IMG/VR virus record: IMGVR_UViG_3300020171_000001 | Span: 62,001-126,000 of that record | DNA length: 64,000 bases | Direction: 5' to 3' (one strand) | Origin: a virus | Shown here: one piece after another, positions 58,564-64,000 of the stretch | How positions within the stretch are numbered: the stretch's first letter is position 1 | Layout of the letters: the number at the start of each line of letters is the position of its first letter | The notes under the pieces: generated by a model | The model's input: the letters and a program-made list of their open reading frames with translations, nothing else | Told to the model about the DNA's origin: nothing | The model's database searches: none | Position numbers and translations under genes: made by a program

Positions 58564-59363
58564 CAACGGCTCCACGCCGGGGCATTGGACACGACCCAGA
58601 AGCCGTGCGAGGGGCCATCCGCGATGATACCCGGAGAGAGATAGCCAAAGCCCCGGTACCCCCAGGCACTGCCGAACCAGTTCTCCACGATGAACGCGTG
58701 CTGCGACATGTCGTAACCCACGATGACCATGGCGTGGAAGAAATCGGGCTTGTCCACATGCCCGTCTAATCGGCCATGGCGTAGTGGGTTGAGCATGCTG
58801 TAGGCAATCCACGCGTTGCGCATACCGCAGGAGAAAACCACTGGGAGACCGGCCTGGAGCGCCGCGTGAACCGCGGCCACACGGGCTGCCCCGGTCTTTC
58901 GTATGGGCCGAGCGAAGCCCGGGGCCGTGTGAACAAAAGCCCGCTGCAGGACGGCAAGGCTCGGTTCCTCGTGAATGGCCTGAAGACGCCAAGGCCAATC
59001 GGATTCTGCAGGCACACCGAGTTGCTCGACCACAGACACTGCAGACTCGAGAGAGACGGCAATGTTCCGCCAGGGGTCAGCCGGCGCGTAGACCTGCCGG
59101 GCCACAGTCCAGAGGAACAGCGGAGATGGATTCTCCCAGGCCTCCCCCGCCCGGTGTATCTTGGCCCAGACCTGCATGGCTCGGCAAAAGGCAAAAGCGA
59201 CGCATGCCTTGGTGCTCCACTGCTGAATCCGGTCAGGCCCGCAGTGCGCCCGGAAGTCTACCGGGCGTGGATCGATCTCCGGCAGGTATGCTTGGCGATC
59301 GATGAAGACGCCCATGCGGTCCGGTGCAACAGTGCTCTCCAGCGTAGCTGGCGGCGCGGGCAT
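58563..59363 (-). CDS. papain-like cysteine peptidase (C1)
   Basis: GTG/ATG overlap: ATG 59363 with TGATG; 266 residues. Q48 and the catalytic C54 (QQWSTKACVAFAF), H210 (DFFHAMVIVGYD) and N228 (FIVENWFGSAWG) are in the order of C1 peptidases. No clear signal peptide is seen. Phage C1 peptidases are uncommon. It could process phage proteins or attack host proteins. It sits between the DHH and lipoprotein genes with overlaps on both sides. Confidence 0.78.
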   Translation of the reverse strand: MPAPPATLESTVAPDRMGVFIDRQAYLPEIDPRPVDFRAHCGPDRIQQWSTKACVAFAFCRAMQVWAKIHRAGEAWENPSPLFLWTVARQVYAPADPWRNIAVSLESAVSVVEQLGVPAESDWPWRLQAIHEEPSLAVLQRAFVHTAPGFARPIRKTGAARVAAVHAALQAGLPVVFSCGMRNAWIAYSMLNPLRHGRLDGHVDKPDFFHAMVIVGYDMSQHAFIVENWFGSAWGYRGFGYLSPGIIADGPSHGFWVVSNAPAWSR

Positions 59364-60298
59364 CAGCCTGGCTCCTTGGGTACCAGCACGAAGGGCAACT
59401 CCGCGCACTGGAAACCCCCAGCACCCGCATGACCGCCGCCCCCGTGCTTCTCGCAGACCCTCGAGAGGTCCACGCTCGGATGCGTGGTGTAGAGTCGCAC
59501 GGTCCAGTGGCCGTTAGCCCAACCGAAGGTGCACATGGCGTGGTGCCGTTGCATGTCGAACACGGACTCCAAGACGAGAGAGCCCTTCTCCGCTGCGTTC
59601 ATGGCCACGAGCTTCATGCCGTCGAACTCGGTCTCGAAGCTGCACGCCTTGGCCGTCTGCTCGTACTGCAGCATCTGGTACAGATAGATGGCTTCGCCGT
59701 CCTGACATGTACTCCGGATGTCAGACTCGTCGCTCGCGAAGATCCGCTGCCAGTCCGGGGACTCGGGCATGAACTTGGCCATGCGCATGCCGTACTGGAA
59801 CGCAATCGCGTCGGGGTCTTCGTCGTGCTGCCACACGTCGTACAGGGACAGCAGATGCACGGTGCGCGGTACAGGCTCGTCCGGGAAGAAGCAGCGCCAC
59901 GCCAGTTCGCACGCAGCGATTCCCTCCTCCTGGAGTCCGGCCAGTTCGTGCCCGAGTTCGAGGACACCAGCCATGGCCGACCGATGGTGGTCAATCCAGA
60001 TCAGATTGCACAAGGCGTCGAGCTTGACCATCTCCTCGACGGGCTCGATGCACCAGTCTACCATGACCACCGTGGTATCTCGGTCGACCTTGTCCCACGG
60101 GAATGGCTTGCCGTAGTCCATTCCGAGGAGCTGGGCACCTGGGAACTTCCGCAGCGCAATAGCCCCGGCGCAGCGTCCGTCCAGGTCGCTCCGGTGATAC
60201 ACGATGAGGGTTGCGTTGCCCACGTCTGTGTCCGCTGCGGCCGGTTCGGTAGCCAAGCCTGTGGTGCCCGCGGTGTCCGTTGCATTCATGGTCTCCAT
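59363..60298 (-). CDS. DHH-family phosphoesterase
   Basis: ATG 60298 (AAGGAG 7 bases upstream); 311 residues. YHRSDLDGRCAGA (34-46), WIDHHRS (101-107) and GGGGHAGAGGF (about 286-296) are the metal-binding DHH and DHHA1 motifs. Relatives (NrnA/NrnB type) cleave short RNAs or cyclic-dinucleotide products such as pApA. Possible jobs are nucleotide recycling, or clearing host defence signals. The latter is inference. Confidence 0.83.
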   Translation of the reverse strand: METMNATDTAGTTGLATEPAAADTDVGNATLIVYHRSDLDGRCAGAIALRKFPGAQLLGMDYGKPFPWDKVDRDTTVVMVDWCIEPVEEMVKLDALCNLIWIDHHRSAMAGVLELGHELAGLQEEGIAACELAWRCFFPDEPVPRTVHLLSLYDVWQHDEDPDAIAFQYGMRMAKFMPESPDWQRIFASDESDIRSTCQDGEAIYLYQMLQYEQTAKACSFETEFDGMKLVAMNAAEKGSLVLESVFDMQRHHAMCTFGWANGHWTVRLYTTHPSVDLSRVCEKHGGGGHAGAGGFQCAELPFVLVPKEPG

Positions 60299-60311
60299 GT
60301 TTCTCTGCTCC

Positions 60312-60689
60312 TTACTTGACGAGGATTGTCTGCCGGAAGTCATCGCCGAAGACTCCCCGCAGGGCTACGAACAGCGGCTTGTTGATGATGTCAGCCACAG
60401 GCTTCTCGTGCTGCGTCTCCCCGAGTTCTCGGGGCAGGCGAAGGCCCTTCTCGGCCATGCTCGCGAGCAACCGGGAGATCCCGCGGGGTGTGAGGTCGCC
60501 GGCGTCGTTCATGCGTTTCAAGAAATGCGCGGGGATCGCCACCTGCTGCATCACCGCTTCAGCGGTTTCAGCAGTTTGGGGCACTCCGTCTTTCTCGAAG
60601 GTGAAGCGGTACCGTGTCTCGACCAGGATCTCCAGGCACTTCTCTCCGACGGCGCTGACAAAGCCACTCTGTCGCTCTTTCTCAAGCAT
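60312..60689 (-). CDS. hypothetical protein, 125 aa
   Basis: Start ATG about 60689 (GGAGG 6 bases upstream). Alpha/beta: CLEILVETRYRFTFEKDGVPQTAETAEAVMQQVAIPAHFLKRM, then a helical end with VFGDDFRQTILVK. I do not recognise a family. It lies 13 bases before the DHH gene and in the replication block. Confidence 0.6.
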   Translation of the reverse strand: MLEKERQSGFVSAVGEKCLEILVETRYRFTFEKDGVPQTAETAEAVMQQVAIPAHFLKRMNDAGDLTPRGISRLLASMAEKGLRLPRELGETQHEKPVADIINKPLFVALRGVFGDDFRQTILVK

Positions 60690-60783
60690 TGGCTGCCTCC
60701 AATTGGCGATGGATTTCCATGGCCAGTACGAATGCGTGGCCCATGACCTTCGTCTCGCAAGCCACAACGTCTTCGTAGGTCAT
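60682..60783 (-). CDS. very small ORF, 33 aa
   Basis: From ATG 60783 to TGA ~60682 (one-base uncertainty). Reads MTYEDVVACETKVMGHAFVLAMEIHRQLEAANA, helical, overlapping the next start by 8 bases. The coupling and helical makeup suggest a real small gene, but no ribosome site is clear. Confidence 0.35.
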   Translation of the reverse strand: MTYEDVVACETKVMGHAFVLAMEIHRQLEAANA

Positions 60784-60805
60784 GCCCAAGCACCGAGCGA
60801 TCCGG

Positions 60806-61084
60806 TCATGTCAAAATCCCCCCGCGGGCGATGAACATGAGCGGAAACCCGTTAGCATGCGCTGGCATCAGGATCACGAGCGCTGTCCCATCAGGGAGAC
60901 CCGCGATCATGTCCTTGCGCTGCTCTGAGAGCACTCGCCGCGTGTCTTCCACCACATCCAACGTCAGGTCGTGCATCTCGAAGTACGACTCAGAGACCCC
61001 GAGCCAGCGCCCGCGCTGCCCCGTTTCGCCCGTAGCGAACAGGTGGATCTCCATCTTGCAACAGGCGCCCTGCGCGATGATCAT
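60806..61084 (-). CDS. hypothetical protein, 92 aa
   Basis: ATG 61084 overlaps the upstream stop by ATGA. A small alpha/beta protein (MEIHLFATGETGQRGRWLGVSESYFEMHDLTLDVVEDTRRVL...TALVILMPAHANGFPLMF). No family was recognised. Coupled to the radical-SAM-like gene. Confidence 0.6.
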   Translation of the reverse strand: MIIAQGACCKMEIHLFATGETGQRGRWLGVSESYFEMHDLTLDVVEDTRRVLSEQRKDMIAGLPDGTALVILMPAHANGFPLMFIARGGILT

Positions 61085-61836
61085 GGGACTTCTCCATCGT
61101 GCCAGTAGCAATAGAGACATCCGTGGGCGCATGGCCCGTGGCCGGCGAGCAGCTCGTGCTTCCCAGCGATGCAGCCGCAGCCCTCTCGTCGCCGGTCCTG
61201 CCGCCGCGGGTCGCAGACCAGATCCTCATCGTCGGGCTTGAGACTCAGGGCCTCAAGGTCGCGATGGCTCACGCACCCCGGATCGCACACGATGCCAGGC
61301 TCGCCGCAGACCTCGATGCTTTCAGGCTCAGGCAGGAGGTCTTGCAGGTCACTCAGTGCGTCGATGCGCGTGTCCAGAGGCGCATGGAAACCATAGGGGA
61401 GTGCAGGAGCACCAGCTGCGGCAAGGCGCGCCCGGACATGCTTGTAGTTGTCCAGGAACGAAACCCGGACTCGGTCCCCGACGCGCAGTCCTGCGAGGCG
61501 GATCACACCCTGAGATGCCTGGAGCCAGGGCCTCAGGGGGACGATGGGATCGACCCGGAGCACCGCGCGCTGGCCCCCAAGACGGTCCCGCAGCGCCTGG
61601 TAAGCCTCGAGAGCCACGAGGTGCGCAGGCACACCAGGCTCCAGGGCAGAGCCGCCGTAGCCCGTGATGGTGCTATGGACAATGATGTTCTCGGGCCAGT
61701 CCATCCCAGCGAGCCGGCGGGCGAGCTTGCCTGGGTTCTTCGTGATCAGTATGGCCGGGTGACCGTGCCTGACCCAGGGCTTCCAGCGCGTGTCGAGAGA
61801 TGCGTCGCCGCGCTCTGTGATTCCAATGATGGTCAC
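61081..61836 (-). CDS. DUF1848-like, radical-SAM-related protein
   Basis: GTG 61836 overlaps the UDG-like stop as GTGA; 251 residues. 'AILITKNPGKLARRLAGMDWPENIIVHSTITGYG' (about 29-62) is the DUF1848 style ('vfwTKNP.....l......i..q.T..gy'). The C-terminal CAHGCLYCYWHDG (about 236-248) is its C...C..C motif, probably an Fe-S ligand. A further Cys set (C185-C200 region, GCGCIAGKHELL) is present. The reaction is unknown; the family is placed near the spore photoproduct lyase group. Confidence 0.7.
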   Translation of the reverse strand: MTIIGITERGDASLDTRWKPWVRHGHPAILITKNPGKLARRLAGMDWPENIIVHSTITGYGGSALEPGVPAHLVALEAYQALRDRLGGQRAVLRVDPIVPLRPWLQASQGVIRLAGLRVGDRVRVSFLDNYKHVRARLAAAGAPALPYGFHAPLDTRIDALSDLQDLLPEPESIEVCGEPGIVCDPGCVSHRDLEALSLKPDDEDLVCDPRRQDRRREGCGCIAGKHELLAGHGPCAHGCLYCYWHDGEVP

Positions 61837-62357
61837 GTGTTGACCTCTTCCCAGAGCTTCTGGAGATCGACAGGGTTGACCGAGCCTCGGTAGTCGTTGA
61901 TCTTGCCGCGGTTTCCGGTGAGCGTTTCAAAGGCGAGACGGCCCACGGCCACGACCACGGCTTCGGGGTTCCCCTGGGTCACCGAGAGGAGCTCGCCGAT
62001 GAGCCGCCGACGGCATGCCTTGGCCGAGAGCTTCTTGACCAAGTCCAGCCCCAGCGTGGCTCCGCTGGCCAGTAGAACCTTGCGGGGCTGGCAAAGCGCA
62101 CAATTCGATGTCCACACCTGCTCCCGGGTGAATCCCGAAGGGTCTCCGCCGTTGGCGCACATGACCCACTGCGCCTTGCCAGTGGCACCGACGAAGCCCC
62201 TGCCCTCGCGAACCTCACTCGTGCCTGGGCCCTCGCCCACGATGCAGAGCTTGGCCGGGTAGATACCGTCGGGCAAAACCATGCGGTCTCCGCGCAGCGG
62301 GCACAGATGACAATCGGGCTGCACGATCAGCCCGTGGTAGTAGTACGGGGCTGGCAC
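61833..62357 (-). CDS. uracil-DNA glycosylase, family 4-like, short at the C-terminus
   Basis: GTG 62357, next to the upstream TAG; 174 residues. IVGEGPGTSEVREGRGFVGATGKAQ (39-63) is the family 4 uracil-binding motif 1. C16, C19, C89 and C115 fit the 4Fe-4S ligands (CHLCP, CALCQPRK, KACRRRLI). AVVVAVGRLAFETLTG follows. The frame then ends with DLQKLWEEVNT; the usual second motif with 'HP' (H-P-S/A near the C-terminus) is absent. It may be inactive for excision, or act only by binding. Confidence 0.75.
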   Translation of the reverse strand: MPAPYYYHGLIVQPDCHLCPLRGDRMVLPDGIYPAKLCIVGEGPGTSEVREGRGFVGATGKAQWVMCANGGDPSGFTREQVWTSNCALCQPRKVLLASGATLGLDLVKKLSAKACRRRLIGELLSVTQGNPEAVVVAVGRLAFETLTGNRGKINDYRGSVNPVDLQKLWEEVNT

Positions 62358-62885
62358 CTACGGTGTCTCCTCGGGGGGCCTCGTATCCCAAATGTCTTCT
62401 GTGGCCCTTGCCGGCCCCGGATTCATGTACTCCTGCCACGTCCGGTCGAAGAAGTGCCGCCCCCGCGCTTCCTGCGACGGGCCGCCCATCGGGAAGTACA
62501 TGTGGAGGCAACCCGGAACCACGACGTCGGGGCACCCGCCCAGCGCCTGGAGTATCTCCCGGAGCCTTGAGCGGAGTTCCTCTGCGTAGCTTTCGGGGCG
62601 CGCGTGGACCACCAGAGCCAATGGCCCGCAAATGGCCGGTCTGCGCAGAGCCGCGGCCGCAGCCGTGCATAGCATCTTCGTGGTCTCGCCAGTCCTCCGT
62701 CTGGACAAGATAGCGTCGGTCGTTTGCTCGTCGCCGTTTTGCCCGCGCCGTTCCACGGCCTGTCGGATGCCCTCCAGGAACATCTCCCTCCAGGGCATTA
62801 GGCCGAGAGCATCAGCTACACGTTCTGGAGTCCAAACCGGTGCAACAGCGGCAGCAGTTGGATCCACCTCGGAACCTGTTGCCAT
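62358..62885 (-). CDS. P-loop-like phage protein, degenerate Walker A
   Basis: ATG 62885 (GGAGA 7 bases upstream); 175 residues. DAILSRRRTGETTKMLCTAAAAALRRP (about 58-84) has the arrangement of small phage ATPase-like proteins ('RrtGRTt.mL..A..a...g'), but the Walker Lys position is Glu. PLALVVHARPESYAEELRSRLREIL may be the next strand-helix. The reaction is unknown. It is immediately followed by the UDG-like gene. Confidence 0.58.
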   Translation of the reverse strand: MATGSEVDPTAAAVAPVWTPERVADALGLMPWREMFLEGIRQAVERRGQNGDEQTTDAILSRRRTGETTKMLCTAAAAALRRPAICGPLALVVHARPESYAEELRSRLREILQALGGCPDVVVPGCLHMYFPMGGPSQEARGRHFFDRTWQEYMNPGPARATEDIWDTRPPEETP

Positions 62886-62958
62886 CTTCAGTCTCCATTC
62901 TCGTAGCGAGAAGAATGCGGCCAGCCCCCAAGACCGCGGGGGCTGGCGCATCACTGCG

Positions 62959-63612
62959 TTAGCCCCTCGGCGGCGGGGGCGGGGGCGGGGGCGGGACCAT
63001 GCCCTGGGCCGGGGCCGCGGGCGCCGCGGGCGCCGCGGGCGGGGCCGGCGGAGCAGCCGGCTGCGCAGGCGCCATGGGCTGGGCCGGCGGGGCCGGCGGG
63101 GCAGCCTGCGGCATGGCGCTGCCGACCTGCTGCTGGGTCACGTAGGCCCAGGTCTCGTCGGTGTAGGGGAGCCGTGCGTTGACGAAGTTGTTCGTGCCCT
63201 GCTTGTTGGGCACCAGCAGGACGATGTACCGGTAGCCGACGCACACGCCCGCGTCGATCTTGTGCCCGGACGCAGCGAGCTGCTGCAGGTAGCCGGCCAG
63301 GGCCTCCTCGCCGCCCATGCACGCGGACCAGAGGGCTTTGTGGGCCTGCATGTCGCGGGTGTCCCGCTCCTTGTCGCCGGTCTTGCCGTCCCCGATCATG
63401 TCGCTGTAGGGCCGGTCCTTCTTCTCGGTGGTGGCGTTGGGCCCGAGGACGATCTTGGTGCGGTACCGGGTGTACGTCCCGGGGCTGCTCTTGTACGCCT
63501 GCTGCGTGTCCACGTCCGTGACCTCAAGGAGATAGTACCCCTCGGGGTACGCGACGTAGCCACCGGACGGCGTGCTGAGGAACTGATTCGGATCGAACGG
63601 GAGTTCTTTCAT
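62959..63612 (-). CDS. probable ssDNA-binding protein with Ala/Pro tail
   Basis: ATG 63612 (GGAG 7 bases upstream); 217 residues. The first ~150 residues (YVAYPEGYYLLEVTDVDTQQAYKSSPGTYTRYRTKIVL) have the DUF669-like OB pattern of phage ssDNA-binding proteins. An aromatic/basic middle and a Gln/Ala/Pro-rich tail (about 160-217) that ends in a proline run follow. Such tails are common in phage SSB proteins. The ligand is inferred. Confidence 0.6.
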   Translation of the reverse strand: MKELPFDPNQFLSTPSGGYVAYPEGYYLLEVTDVDTQQAYKSSPGTYTRYRTKIVLGPNATTEKKDRPYSDMIGDGKTGDKERDTRDMQAHKALWSACMGGEEALAGYLQQLAASGHKIDAGVCVGYRYIVLLVPNKQGTNNFVNARLPYTDETWAYVTQQQVGSAMPQAAPPAPPAQPMAPAQPAAPPAPPAAPAAPAAPAQGMVPPPPPPPPPRG

Positions 63613-63667
63613 ACTGTGTCTCCTGCGGCCTCTTCGGACCGGTTACGGGCCCCATGGACCCCGTGCG

Positions 63668-64000
63668 TTACTCTGACCGACTGGGCAGAGCAATATGGTT
63701 GTAGATACGGTTGTAGACAGCCCGGAAGGTGGGCACCCCTGGGATTTCCGGATCCACCAGTTTGCCTTCCGAGAATGCAAAAGCGAATCGGTGTCCTACG
63801 CTCCCAATGCTCTTCTCATCAGGGGTCGTCCAGAAGATCGGGCGGGTGACCCGCCGGCCCACAGCACTGCCGAGCGTGATGGCCTCTTCTTTCAGCTCGG
63901 TCTGGATGATCAGGTCTGCGCCGGCCGGCACGTACGTGCGGTTTTGGCCGCTGATCCCCAGCACGATCTTGTCCACCTCGGTTTCGCCTGTGGGCCGCCC
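63668..64000 (-). CDS. hypothetical protein, 5' part outside the window
   Basis: The frame is open to base 64000 on the minus strand, so its start lies outside. The visible 110 residues begin GRPTGETEVDKIVLGISGQNRTYVPAG and run to a stop at 63668. Beta-rich (ADLIIQTELKEEAITLGSAVGRRVTRPIFWTTPDE). No family was recognised. Confidence 0.5.
   Translation of the reverse strand, partial: GRPTGETEVDKIVLGISGQNRTYVPAGADLIIQTELKEEAITLGSAVGRRVTRPIFWTTPDEKSIGSVGHRFAFAFSEGKLVDPEIPGVPTFRAVYNRIYNHIALPSRSE

Noticed and set aside
62632-63849. 405-codon plus-strand frame with Arg/Gly repeats
   Set aside because: It is the complement of the Ala/Pro tail of the ssDNA-binding-like gene.
1-64000. tRNA genes, CRISPR arrays, insertion sequences, integrase or att sites
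   Set aside because: I found no cloverleaf, repeat-spacer pattern, transposase or recombinase motif by eye; a tRNAscan-SE and CRISPR search would be decisive.
1-64000. Terminase large subunit
   Set aside because: No protein with a Walker A plus nuclease layout of terminase was seen; it presumably lies outside the window.

Overview
The window is part of the genome of a tailed bacteriophage (Caudoviricetes) with a contractile tail. A sheath, tail tube, frameshifted tail chaperone pair, tape measure, hub, spike and gp25/J/gpI-like baseplate genes follow one another at 33.7-51.4 kb. The DNA is GC-rich, and most neighbouring genes overlap by ATGA, GTGA or TGATG. No rRNA, tRNA, CRISPR array, integrase or host gene was seen. 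The host cannot be named. Several promoters look like sigma-70 sites, but with -10 boxes of the NAnACT type. No terminase gene was recognised, so both ends of the genome or contig lie elsewhere.

Layout. (1) 1-8.5 kb, minus strand: a lysozyme-like gene cut by the left edge, a C5-cytosine DNA methyltransferase with a second long frame overprinted on it, a series of tiny membrane proteins and a holin-like protein, fibre-like structural proteins, a gene broken by a 14-bp tandem duplication, a DUF4326 protein and a winged-helix/zinc-knuckle protein. (2) 8.5-19.6 kb, minus strand: eleven tightly packed genes that look like a glycan- or peptide-decorating pathway. They comprise a double GT4 glycosyltransferase, a CgeB-like glycosyltransferase, a deacetylase-like/methyltransferase fusion, four further methyltransferases (one FkbM), two sulfotransferase-like proteins, a transglutaminase-like protein and an asparagine-synthase ATP-pyrophosphatase domain without its glutaminase half. 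(3) 19.7-20.5 kb, minus strand: a small structural-looking protein and a lysine-rich protein. (4) 20.7-54.05 kb, plus strand: portal, XkdF-type protease with a nested scaffold, capsid, decoration protein, connectors, tail and baseplate genes and fibres. A divergent Myb/SANT-like regulator with a tandem operator interrupts this block at 29 kb. (5) 53.9-64 kb, minus strand: nucleotide and DNA metabolism, with a deoxynucleoside kinase, family A DNA polymerase, DHH phosphoesterase, DUF1848/radical-SAM-like protein, family 4-like uracil-DNA glycosylase and a probable ssDNA-binding protein. A papain-like peptidase paired with a Cys-rich lipoprotein sits among them.

How it fits together. Blocks 3 and 4 build the particle. 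Block 5 copies DNA and supplies nucleotides. Block 1 lyses the host and methylates DNA. Block 2 is the unusual part. It has enzymes to transfer sugars, then deacetylate, methylate, sulfate and possibly amidate the product, and no sugar-nucleotide synthesis genes. It therefore probably decorates either virion proteins or a host surface glycan using host precursors. That is an inference from domain content; no substrate can be read from the sequence.

Short perfect tandem repeats of 6-14 bp recur across the window. Most keep the frame, but one has broken a gene.
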